In this document: positions 6,639 through 12,920 of the stretch, piece after piece
Layout: each line of letters starts with the position of its first letter
How positions within the stretch are numbered: position 1 is the stretch's first letter
NCBI GenBank assembly: GCA_913031515.1
Contig: CAJWET010000023.1
Location: 1-15,191, forward strand
DNA from: an uncultured Acidimicrobiaceae bacterium
Lineage (GTDB): Bacteria > Actinomycetota > Acidimicrobiia > Acidimicrobiales > UBA8592
Reading direction: 5' to 3'
DNA: 15,191 bases
Notes under the pieces: generated by a model
Database searches by the model: none
Told to the model about the DNA's origin: nothing
The model's input: only the letters and a program-made list of their open reading frames with translations
Program-made: the position numbers and the translations under genes

Positions 6639-7706
6639 ATGAGCGTGAATCTTCCGGGACGGCTGGGCAATGAGAACATGGACATTAAAGATGACCCAAG
6701 GGCGGACCCTCGGATGGTTGCCGCTATGGGCCTAATCGGCCTTGATGTCGCCCCAGAAGAGGTTCCAGTAAGCCCCTCTTCACCATTGGAAGAGATCCTT
6801 GCATTCTGCATTGAGTCTGAAGCTGGCTTTAATGAGCTAGGAGCGGCTCTTACTGGGGCAACTCCACCTGCAGAAAACGTCATGTCGTATACGGAGGTGA
6901 TCCAAGGCGTTGACGGCAATGACATTAATCTCTACATTCACAAACCGACAGACCTCGAAGGTCCAGTCCCAGGGATAGTTCATACTCATGGAGGCGGGAT
7001 GGTGATGCTGCAGGCCTCAAATGTCGGATACCAGAGATGGCGTAACGAACTCGCCGCCACTGGCTTGATCGTCATCGGCGTAGAATTTCGAAATGGAGCT
7101 GGAGTACTAGGCCCACATCCATTTCCCGCTGGTTTAAATGACTGTGTATCTGCAGCACAGTGGGCTATAGCGAACTCTGAATCACTCGGCATTTCCAAAG
7201 TTGTCATCTCGGGTGAATCCGGAGGAGGAAACCTATCCATAGCAACCGCTTTAAAGGCGAAAGAGGAAGGATGGATTGGCGATATCGCCGGCGTGTACTC
7301 GCAATGCCCTTATATCTCGAACCTCTATCATGACCCGCCACCAGAACTGCTGTCACTCGTTGAAAACGACAATTACCTGCTCAACGTCGGACAGCAGATG
7401 GCTACTATTGCAATCCCATACGACCCTGATGGCAGCAATGCTACGAATCCGCTGGCATGGCCGTACCATGCCGAAATTACTGACCTTGAGGGACTTCCCC
7501 CATTTGTTATCTCGGTGAACGAACTTGACCCTCTCCGAGATGAAGGACTCGCCTTCTACCGGAAGCTTGTTAGGGCAGGGGTCAGCGTTGTAAGTCGAAC
7601 GGTGAATGGTACTTGCCATGCAGGAGACTGCCTGTTTTTGGACGCTATGCCTGATGTATACAGGGCGACCCTACGGGATATCAAAGGTTTTGCAGAATCG
7701 GTTTAG
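6639..7706 (+). CDS. HSL-family alpha/beta hydrolase (esterase/lipase)
   Basis: A 355-residue alpha/beta hydrolase of the hormone-sensitive-lipase type, acting on carboxylic esters in the cytosol (no signal peptide). It has the HGGG oxyanion-hole motif (117-120), nucleophile Ser194 in GESGG (192-196), probable acid Asp297 in ELDPLRDEG, and His327 in GTCHAGD. A long N-terminal cap region (1-85) precedes the core. The ATG at 6639 has a good ribosome binding site (GAGGGAC). Another ATG, at residue 14, lacks one. The gene follows the phosphotransferase and its relic on the same strand, 191 bases downstream. A shared catabolic pathway is possible but not shown. It is convergent with the zinc-ribbon gene, 17 bases away, and a short hairpin covers the junction. 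Confidence 0.88.
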   Translation: MSVNLPGRLGNENMDIKDDPRADPRMVAAMGLIGLDVAPEEVPVSPSSPLEEILAFCIESEAGFNELGAALTGATPPAENVMSYTEVIQGVDGNDINLYIHKPTDLEGPVPGIVHTHGGGMVMLQASNVGYQRWRNELAATGLIVIGVEFRNGAGVLGPHPFPAGLNDCVSAAQWAIANSESLGISKVVISGESGGGNLSIATALKAKEEGWIGDIAGVYSQCPYISNLYHDPPPELLSLVENDNYLLNVGQQMATIAIPYDPDGSNATNPLAWPYHAEITDLEGLPPFVISVNELDPLRDEGLAFYRKLVRAGVSVVSRTVNGTCHAGDCLFLDAMPDVYRATLRDIKGFAESV

Positions 7707-7711
7707 CCAGC

Positions 7712-7732
7712 GTTGCCCACAATTTAGGCAAC
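7712..7732. terminator. 6-bp hairpin between convergent hydrolase and zinc-ribbon genes
   Basis: GTTGCC (7712-7717) pairs perfectly with GGCAAC (7727-7732) around a 9-base A/T-rich loop that includes the zinc-ribbon stop codon. The position between two tail-to-tail genes suits a bidirectional terminator, but there is no T-run on either side. Confidence 0.3.
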
Positions 7733-7918
7733 AGCACAAGTCATATCTTCACCGCAACACAATGGTGATTTGATCTTCCCATGGTCATTCGGACACTTTG
7801 ATACCTGCACAGTTGAACCATCATCTCGGGTAAGGACATCATTCTCCAATGGGGCTCCGCATGCTCCACAGGAAGCATTTACTGTCATTCCGCACGAAGA
7901 ACATTCATAAGTAGGCAT
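7724..7918 (-). CDS. Eight-cysteine zinc-ribbon / desulforedoxin-like small protein, 64 aa
   Basis: The 64 residues include eight cysteines: pairs at 6/9 (YECSSCG) and 17/20 (CGAC), then 42, 54/55 (CCGEDM) and 61. The first two CxxC pairs look like a zinc ribbon. The C-terminal 'CCGEDM' resembles the CC-G-x-x-M end of desulforedoxin-type iron centres. The protein thus has enough ligands for two metal sites. The middle (DDGSTVQVSKCPNDHGKIKSP) is a compact beta-rich stretch. I recall similar short proteins in marine microbes, but no function is established to my knowledge. It could bind Zn or Fe and act in redox or nucleic-acid contacts. The ATG at 7918 has only a weak GGA upstream. A TATATT box lies on the same strand at 7951-7956. 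Confidence 0.75.
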   Translation of the reverse strand: MPTYECSSCGMTVNASCGACGAPLENDVLTRDDGSTVQVSKCPNDHGKIKSPLCCGEDMTCAVA

Positions 7919-8055
7919 TTAGTTATCCAATCAATAGTGGTAAGGGAAAATATAGTTGGTTTCAGTGTAAATGAAGTGAATCACTATCAGGGTTAACTAA
8001 CTACCAAATGTTATAGTTTCTGCATCGAAAGATGATGATGGGTAGAGAAGGTCAA

Positions 8056-8838
8056 ATGTCTAAGAGATATGGGACACACGAAAACGAAGCAGAGATAGAA
8101 CGTGAACGACTTGGAATGCTCGCAGCTGTTCGAGATCCCAGAACTTTCGCTGCCTTAGAGAAAGTAGGTGTCGCACCAGGCATGCGGGTTCTAGAAGTAG
8201 GCGCGGGGTCGGGTAGTGTAAGCGCTTGGTTGTCGGGCAAAGTTGGATCTGAGGGGAAAGTACTCTCGATTGATATTGACCTACAATTTCATGCCCATAT
8301 GCCAGATAACGTCATTGTTCAAGAACTCGATATAGAAAACGACCCCCTCCCTATAGAGGAATTCGATATTGTGCATGCCCGAGCTGTTCTACAGCATGTC
8401 CCAAGTCGCGAGGAGGTCATGCCGAAACTTATCAGCGCATTGAAACCGGGAGGGTGGCTAGTACTCGAAGAAGGGCAATTTCTCGGATTTAGCGAGCAAG
8501 GATTATCTGAACCCTACAGAACTGTTCATAAGGTTATTTCTTCAGGGAGTCAGGATGAATGGCGCGACCCAAATTTCGGGCTACAAATTCTCGATAGGAT
8601 GCGAGCCAGCGGGCTAACCGAACTTGATGTTATCGGAGATGTATGGGCTATGCGCCCTGGAGAACCAAGTGGAGAATGGTGGTTCCTTGCTCTTGAAAGG
8701 GCAATACCTAGATTGGTTGAAGCTGGGATCATGGATAAAAGCGATGAAGATATCGTTCTAAACCAAGTAAGAGAACCCGGATTTGTTATGTTGAGCCCAG
8801 TGTCGATGATCACATTTGGTCGCAAACCCAATAGTTGA
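8056..8838 (+). CDS. Class I SAM-dependent methyltransferase
   Basis: A 260-residue Rossmann-like methyltransferase. Motif I is VLEVGAGSGS (45-54, SAM-binding glycines), the acidic strand-2 end is SIDID (71-75), and motif IV is FDIVHARAVLQHV (103-115). LKPGGWLVLEE (129-139) is the usual post-I strand of UbiE/Methyltransf_11-type enzymes. The last 100 residues form a substrate-binding cap that does not reveal the substrate. The frame extends upstream through three ATGs at 8032-8040, but the ATG at 8056 follows a perfect AGAAGG ribosome binding site 4 bases away, so I start it there (alternative 8032). A TATAGT box at 8012-8017 is a possible -10. It is convergent with the desaturase gene across an inverted repeat. 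Confidence 0.85.
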   Translation: MSKRYGTHENEAEIERERLGMLAAVRDPRTFAALEKVGVAPGMRVLEVGAGSGSVSAWLSGKVGSEGKVLSIDIDLQFHAHMPDNVIVQELDIENDPLPIEEFDIVHARAVLQHVPSREEVMPKLISALKPGGWLVLEEGQFLGFSEQGLSEPYRTVHKVISSGSQDEWRDPNFGLQILDRMRASGLTELDVIGDVWAMRPGEPSGEWWFLALERAIPRLVEAGIMDKSDEDIVLNQVREPGFVMLSPVSMITFGRKPNS

Positions 8839-8856
8839 AAGATCTAAGAGGCGAGA

Positions 8857-8893
8857 AAGATCAGATATTTTTTAAGATCGTTTATCTGATCTT
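8857..8893. terminator. Perfect 11-bp inverted repeat, likely bidirectional terminator
   Basis: AAGATCAGATA (8857-8867) is the exact reverse complement of TATCTGATCTT (8883-8893), around a 15-base A/T-rich loop beginning with a run of T. It sits between the convergent methyltransferase and desaturase genes. The right arm forms the last codons of the desaturase and the loop holds its stop codon. Position and symmetry fit a shared terminator. The stem is A/T-rich, so it would be only moderately stable. Confidence 0.55.
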
Positions 8894-9864
8894 CTTGATA
8901 AAGTCGCCCAGAGGGTCCGGTAATTGGGCCATATTAGCCCGTCGGTAAGGTATCCGTCTTCGGCAAGAGCTTTATGGAGCTGTGGAAGGTTCCGAAATGG
9001 GACGGACATATCAACATGGTGAGCGATATGGTATCCGACCCCCAATGGTGCAATAAGCGTACGCGCTGGAAATGTTTGTTTTACATGGTGGGTGGTTTGG
9101 CGACGATCAGGAGATCTCGTCATCCCACCATGTTCAGCGATTGCTCGTAAACGATTGAGCACTTGGTAGACGAATGCCCATGGGGCGACCCAGAGAAGAA
9201 GAAACAGCCATGGATACCCTGTCATTGCAAAGATGGTAAAGATCCCTCCTTGTCCAAGGAGAAATCTTAGTGTCAACAAACGGTGGCGAGGTTCACGTAA
9301 TCTCTGGAATCGGGGTCTGACGATACGAAAGGCGGATACGCCTGTTGAGTCCCGAACGAGCTTACGACGCATTGAAGCTCGAGTTATGGGGTACAGACTG
9401 TAAAGGAGGAAGTCAGGTTCTTTTGGCCCGAACTCGTCACGGTGGTGGTTGATGTGGCCAATACGGTATCCGTGGCTTCCTGTACCAAATGTGAGGAGGC
9501 CTATGAGGTTGATTCCGACAATGTCATTAATACCCTTATTTGAGAACAAGGTTCTATGAGCTGCTTCATGGTGCAAGATAAAGAGCCGGTTCTGGCAAAT
9601 CGCCATGACAGGTATGGCTGCTATCCATACAGCGATGTGATTGATAACTACTGCCCCCCAGACCAAAACACATGGAAGGAAGAGAGCTGTCATGACCGTT
9701 CCGCAGTTCCGCAAGTTTGGGATTTTACGGAGGGCGTCGCGAAAAGCGCCTTTGGGTCGACCATTGGAGTGGAGTCGATCACTTCCTGAGAAGGGTGAAG
9801 GGTCTGTGACCATGCCCCCAGTCATGGATGCAAGTAGTGCATTGTGATCGGATAGCTCAACCAT
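8872..9864 (-). CDS. Membrane fatty-acid desaturase / hydroxylase-type di-iron enzyme
   Basis: A 330-residue integral membrane protein with the three histidine boxes of the fatty-acid desaturase superfamily: HHEAAH (98-103), HINHH (137-141) and HIAHH (279-283). Extra histidines in AEHGG (245) and the family ending 'VPFRNLPQLH' (288-297) are also present. Together these histidines bind the di-iron centre that introduces a double bond, or sometimes a hydroxyl, using O2 and reduced ferredoxin or cytochrome. Hydrophobic pairs at about 57-95 and 207-236 form the membrane segments, and the active site faces the cytoplasm. The ATG at 9864 is exactly 6 nt after a TAGTAT -10 box and lacks a good ribosome binding site, so it is probably leaderless. 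The substrate is probably an acyl lipid or carotenoid-like chain; which one is not readable. Confidence 0.88.
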   Translation of the reverse strand: MVELSDHNALLASMTGGMVTDPSPFSGSDRLHSNGRPKGAFRDALRKIPNLRNCGTVMTALFLPCVLVWGAVVINHIAVWIAAIPVMAICQNRLFILHHEAAHRTLFSNKGINDIVGINLIGLLTFGTGSHGYRIGHINHHRDEFGPKEPDFLLYSLYPITRASMRRKLVRDSTGVSAFRIVRPRFQRLREPRHRLLTLRFLLGQGGIFTIFAMTGYPWLFLLLWVAPWAFVYQVLNRLRAIAEHGGMTRSPDRRQTTHHVKQTFPARTLIAPLGVGYHIAHHVDMSVPFRNLPQLHKALAEDGYLTDGLIWPNYRTLWATLSRRSDKRS

Positions 9865-9870
9865 GTCCCG

Positions 9871-9876
9871 ATACTA
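9871..9876 (-). promoter_or_regulatory. -10 box of a leaderless promoter for the desaturase gene
   Basis: TAGTAT on the minus strand, followed by CGGGAC (6 nt) and the ATG at 9864. The geometry matches that at 489-494, 917-922, 12302-12307 and 12390-12395. Confidence 0.5.
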
Positions 9877-9991
9877 GTTCATAAATAAAAGAGAGCAGGA
9901 TTGCCTTTCGAACCTTGATTCCCTGTCTATTTTCTTACATACAAAATGGCGTCAGGAGGAGACAGAAAATAAGTTCTTTTTTCAGTTTTTG

Positions 9992-10000
9992 TGATAGCTT
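9992..10000 (+). promoter_or_regulatory. Extended -10 promoter element for tRNA-Val
   Basis: TGATAGCTT reads as an extended -10 (TG-N-TANNNT) ending 10 bases before the first base of the mature tRNA. No clear -35 is visible. The same transcript may continue into the P450 gene. The rest of 9865-9991 holds nothing I recognise. Confidence 0.4.
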
Positions 10001-10010
10001 AAAACGACTG

Positions 10011-10084
10011 GGGCGCATAGCTCAGTTGGCTAGAGCACCTCGTTTACACCGAGGGGGTCAGGGGTTCGAGTCCCTTTGCGCCCA
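10011..10084 (+). tRNA. tRNA-Val, anticodon UAC
   Basis: A full cloverleaf can be drawn. The acceptor stem is GGGCGCA pairing with TGCGCCC (10077-10083), with discriminator A at 10084. The D-arm contains AGCTCAGTTGGCTAGAGC. The anticodon stem CCTCG/CGAGG (10038-10042, 10050-10054) encloses loop TTTACAC, with anticodon TAC at 10045-10047. The T-arm contains GGTTCGAGTCC. The anticodon reads GUA (and by wobble other GUN) valine codons. The 3' CCA is not encoded (ACT follows), so it must be added after transcription. The P450 start codon lies only 21 bases beyond the tRNA end. Confidence 0.96.
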
Positions 10085-10105
10085 CTGAAGAAGAGGAGTG
10101 ATACC

Positions 10106-11431
10106 ATGACCGACACCGCCGACACGACCGTCCCAGACTTTTTTGATGCTTCCATCCGCACACCGGAAATGGAAATGGCCGAACTCGGAGTTGACGTTCC
10201 GGCAGCGGCCGACCTTGACATCGCTGAGATCAATCCGCCAAACCCCCACTTGTTCAGGGAAGACCGTTGGCAGGAGCACTTCGCCCGCCTTCGGGCCGAG
10301 GATCCGGTGCACTTCAACGAACTCGAGACGGCCGGGCGGTACTGGTCGATTACCAAGTACGACGATGTCCGGGCCGTCGACGGTGACTGGGAGACATACT
10401 CGTCGGCGAAGGGCATCAGTCTGGGCTTGAAAGAGATCGCCACTTCCGAGGAAATGGAACAACCAGGGATACAGACCTTCATCGCGATGGACCCGCCGAC
10501 CCACACCGATCAACGCAAGACGGTGCGAGGCGTGTCGGCACCGAGCAATTTGCGCAACATTGAGCCGATGATCCGCGAACGCACCGCCGCCCTGCTCGAC
10601 TCCCTGCCCGAGGGGGAGACATTCGACTGGGTCGACGTCGTCTCGATCGAACTCACCACTCTGATGCTGGCGACCCTGTTCGACTTCCCGATGGACGATC
10701 GCCGCAAGCTTACTCGCTGGTCCGATATCGTCTTCGCGATTCCCGAGCCGGGCGGCGTGGTCGAGACCCAACAACAGAAGCTCGATGAACTCATGGAATG
10801 CGTTCAGTATTTCGAAGAACTGTTCGAAGAGCGCCGCCAGAACCCGGGATTTGATCTCGTCTCGATGCTCGCCCACGGCGAAGCCACCAAGGACATGTCC
10901 GCGTTCGACCAGCTCGGCAACCTGCTGTTGTTGATCGTCGGCGGCAACGACACCACCCGCAATACGATGACCGGCAGCGTCTACGGGCTCAATAAATTCC
11001 CCGACCAGTACGACAAGCTCCTTGCCGATCCAGGCCTCATCCCGAAGTTCGTACCTGAAGTGATCCGCTGGCAGACCCCGCTTGCGTACATGCGCCGTAC
11101 CGCCACTCGCGACACCGAACTTTGCGGCAAGCAGATCAAGAAGTACGACCAGCTGCTCATGTGGTACATCTCCGCCAATCAGGACGAAGATGTCTTCGAG
11201 AAAGCGCACGTGCTCGACATCGAACGCCACAACGCCGACCGACAGCTCTCGTTCGGGTACGGCATTCACTTCTGCATGGGCAGCCGGGTCGCCGAGCTTC
11301 AGCTACGGGTGGTGTGGGAGGAGATCCTACAACGCTTCACCCGCATCGAGATACAGGACGAACCCGAGCGGATCTTCTCGAGCTTCGTCCACGGCTACTC
11401 GAAGCTGCCGGTCACGGTTACCCGCCGCTGA
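10106..11431 (+). CDS. CYP153-family cytochrome P450 (alkane/fatty-acid terminal hydroxylase)
   Basis: A 441-residue soluble bacterial P450. The heme ligand is Cys390 in FGYGIHFCMG (383-392), the oxygen-activation motif on helix I is GGNDTT (279-284), and the ExxR pair is Glu318/Arg321 in EVIRW. CYP153 hallmarks are FIAMDPPTH (125-133), SIELTTLMLATLFDFP (180-195), KLTRWSD (201-207), NDTTRNTMTG (281-290) and RWQTPLAYMRRTA (321-333). CYP153 enzymes hydroxylate the terminal carbon of n-alkanes, fatty acids and alcohols with electrons from a ferredoxin and its reductase, neither of which is encoded nearby. The ATG at 10106 has a good ribosome binding site (GAGGAG). The frame extends back to 10076, inside the tRNA, but this extension is not credible. 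The gene is far richer in GC, with GCC/GTC/CTC/GAC codons, than its neighbours, suggesting horizontal acquisition at the tRNA. Confidence 0.92.
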   Translation: MTDTADTTVPDFFDASIRTPEMEMAELGVDVPAAADLDIAEINPPNPHLFREDRWQEHFARLRAEDPVHFNELETAGRYWSITKYDDVRAVDGDWETYSSAKGISLGLKEIATSEEMEQPGIQTFIAMDPPTHTDQRKTVRGVSAPSNLRNIEPMIRERTAALLDSLPEGETFDWVDVVSIELTTLMLATLFDFPMDDRRKLTRWSDIVFAIPEPGGVVETQQQKLDELMECVQYFEELFEERRQNPGFDLVSMLAHGEATKDMSAFDQLGNLLLLIVGGNDTTRNTMTGSVYGLNKFPDQYDKLLADPGLIPKFVPEVIRWQTPLAYMRRTATRDTELCGKQIKKYDQLLMWYISANQDEDVFEKAHVLDIERHNADRQLSFGYGIHFCMGSRVAELQLRVVWEEILQRFTRIEIQDEPERIFSSFVHGYSKLPVTVTRR

Positions 11432-11471
11432 CCGGCCCTGCATCTCGGAGGATTCTCATTCTAGGTACACG

Positions 11472-11486
11472 GCTCTCTTTGAGAGC
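11472..11486 (+). terminator. 6-bp hairpin after the P450 gene, weak terminator candidate
   Basis: GCTCTC-TTT-GAGAGC is a perfect stem 40 bases after the P450 stop, with no T-run after it. The rest of 11432-11545 shows no gene. It lies between the P450 gene and the convergent phosphatase gene. Confidence 0.3.
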
Positions 11487-11545
11487 TTGAAACGACTGAG
11501 CTATGAGTCCTAAGGCCCTCATCGAATCCTCGAAAAGGGCAGAAT

Positions 11546-12295
11546 CTAAACTTCTACGGCATCGAGTAAAGTTTGATGGAGAGTTTTGTTTCCTGCTGCT
11601 ACTAGCTGGATTCGAGAAGATGGAGTAGCCCGAAGGGAATTCAAGAGAAGCTCTTGACCAAATATGTCGGTGATGGTTACTCCCGCTTCATAACAGATAA
11701 GAGCTGCACCCGAATAATCCCAAAGTGCTAGACCTGAACTGAAATCAACGAAACCGTCAAAAGACCCATCTGCGACTCCGCACAAGTCAAGTGCGGCAGA
11801 CCCCAAAGATCGGTATTGCTTCCAACCGATATATTTCGAAGGGAGTCCATTGAAAACCAAAATCGAATCTTCCAAGGCGCTCTTCCCAGACGGTTTGATT
11901 GGTACGCCATCGCATTCTGCACCCAAACCTCGTGCGGCTACATAAGTGACTCCGGTAGCTTGGTTGCAAACCAACGCGGCGAGCAGCCCTTCGGAATCAA
12001 TGGCGCTAAGACTAGTCGCGAACCATGGAATCCCTAGAGAAGCATTCGTTGACCCATCAATAGGGTCAACGATCGCAACGATAGGACGATCTAAGCCTTC
12101 ATTGCCGGACTCTTCACTTATGACACCTAAACCCGCATCCAAAAGAAGAGGAACAGCAATCTCATCAGCAACCACATCATGAAAATACTGTCCAGGATGC
12201 CCTCCCGAGAAGCCCCAGTCATCAAGGTCATCCAAACCAGAGCGTATTTCACCGGCGATACCCCGAAAAAGCTCAACTACAGCATCTACATCCAT
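11546..12295 (-). CDS. Inositol-monophosphatase-family phosphatase
   Basis: A 249-residue member of the Li+-sensitive, Mg2+-dependent phosphatase family (inositol monophosphatase, CysQ, FBPase-like). Metal and catalytic motifs are SEES (60-63, Glu61/Glu62), DPIDGST (77-83) and the C-terminal WDYSGAALICYEAG (192-205, Asp193 in place of the usual WDxAAG). It should be a soluble phosphatase for a sugar- or inositol-phosphate or for PAP. Which one is not clear, and the N-terminus before SEES lacks the common GDxVTxxD form (here FHDVVADE). The frame opens at a GTG at 12301, but the ATG at 12295 sits exactly 6 nt after a TAATCT -10 box and is preferred as a leaderless start. It is divergent from the PPOX gene, about 106 bases away. 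Confidence 0.85.
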   Translation of the reverse strand: MDVDAVVELFRGIAGEIRSGLDDLDDWGFSGGHPGQYFHDVVADEIAVPLLLDAGLGVISEESGNEGLDRPIVAIVDPIDGSTNASLGIPWFATSLSAIDSEGLLAALVCNQATGVTYVAARGLGAECDGVPIKPSGKSALEDSILVFNGLPSKYIGWKQYRSLGSAALDLCGVADGSFDGFVDFSSGLALWDYSGAALICYEAGVTITDIFGQELLLNSLRATPSSRIQLVAAGNKTLHQTLLDAVEV

Positions 12296-12301
12296 ACTCA
12301 C

Positions 12302-12307
12302 AGATTA
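12302..12307 (-). promoter_or_regulatory. -10 box of a leaderless promoter for the phosphatase gene
   Basis: TAATCT on the minus strand, then GTGAGT and the ATG at 12295. The GTG at 12301 would fall between the -10 box and the likely transcription start, which argues against it as the start codon. Confidence 0.55.
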
Positions 12308-12389
12308 CCGCCCTAAAATTTCAGAACAGCAAACCGCAAGCCATGAAACAAAATAGTTTTACTCCGGCAGCTTTCATCAGGAAAAGATC

Positions 12390-12395
12390 TATGAT
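12390..12395 (+). promoter_or_regulatory. -10 box of a leaderless promoter for the PPOX-class gene
   Basis: TATGAT, a near-consensus -10, followed by TGAGAG (6 nt) and the GTG start at 12402. An in-frame TGA at 12396-12398 means this GTG is the earliest possible start, so promoter and start codon agree. Confidence 0.55.
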
Positions 12396-12401
12396 TGAGA
12401 G

Positions 12402-12866
12402 GTGCCCAGTAGACGAGAACAAATCAGAATGTCCGAAGAGGAACAACACCAGTTCATCGCGATGCAAGAAAGCCTCCAGGTTGCAACGATTAACCGTGAT
12501 GGGACCCCTCACCTTTCCACACTTTGGTTCGACGTAGTTGAGGGAGACATCGTTTTCGAAACATTCACGAAATCTCAAAAAATCAAGAACCTAGAACGTG
12601 ATCCCCGTATCAGTTGTCTTTTGGAAGATGGCCTTGTCTATGAAGAACTCCGCGGTATACAAATCAACGGGACCGCTGAACTTCACTCGGACCCCGAAAC
12701 AGTTCACTATTATGCTCGCGGCGTCATGGCAAGAAATAACCCAGAAATTCCTAAGGAAATGCTTGATACTGCGGCAGAATCTATGTCAACGAAACGCACT
12801 GCTGTTGTCGTGAAAGCTGAACATGTGGCCACATGGGACCACACAAAACTAGGAGGAACTTACTAA
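12402..12866 (+). CDS. PPOX-class (split beta-barrel) F420/flavin-dependent oxidoreductase
   Basis: A 154-residue split beta-barrel flavoprotein-fold enzyme of the pyridoxamine-5'-phosphate-oxidase superfamily, in the actinobacterial F420-dependent branch (FDOR-type). Features are the N-terminus SRREQIRMS, the first strand pair LQVATINRDGTPHLSTLWF (25-43), the cofactor-phosphate region TKSQKIKNLERDPRIS (56-71), LRGIQINGTAEL (83-94) and the ending KRTAVVVKAEHVATWDHTKLGG (131-152), which is typical of this group. These are usually dimeric cytosolic enzymes that reduce small molecules with F420H2. F420 rather than FMN use is inferred from family resemblance, and the substrate is unknown. The start is the GTG at 12402, supported by the adjacent -10 box and by the family N-terminus. 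The ATG at 12429 would lose SRREQIR. Confidence 0.85.
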   Translation: MPSRREQIRMSEEEQHQFIAMQESLQVATINRDGTPHLSTLWFDVVEGDIVFETFTKSQKIKNLERDPRISCLLEDGLVYEELRGIQINGTAELHSDPETVHYYARGVMARNNPEIPKEMLDTAAESMSTKRTAVVVKAEHVATWDHTKLGGTY

Positions 12867-12920
12867 CACAACGCTTAGTGACCCCCTCCAGCACCCGAGA
12901 AGCGCTACTTTTGAATACAT

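Noticed and set aside
9949..9980. A tiny open frame and an AGGAGGAG string upstream of the tRNA.
   Set aside because: The string has no start codon at a usable distance that leads into a frame of any length.
10030..10506. A 158-codon minus-strand frame over the tRNA and P450 start.
   Set aside because: It overlaps the tRNA and the start of the P450 gene, is serine-rich and low in complexity, and lacks any family motif.
10058..11269. A 403-codon minus-strand open frame opposite the P450 gene.
   Set aside because: It is the antisense shadow of a GC-rich gene with strong third-position bias. It has no recognisable domain, and it runs through the tRNA.
11432..11545. A possible second attachment site or tRNA 3' fragment marking the right end of a P450 island.
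   Set aside because: I found no repeat of the tRNA-Val 3' end here. Only a small hairpin and loose tRNA-like words are present.
12321..12578. An 85-codon minus-strand frame over the start of the PPOX-class gene.
   Set aside because: It is the antisense of a well-supported family member and lies across its promoter, with no independent evidence.
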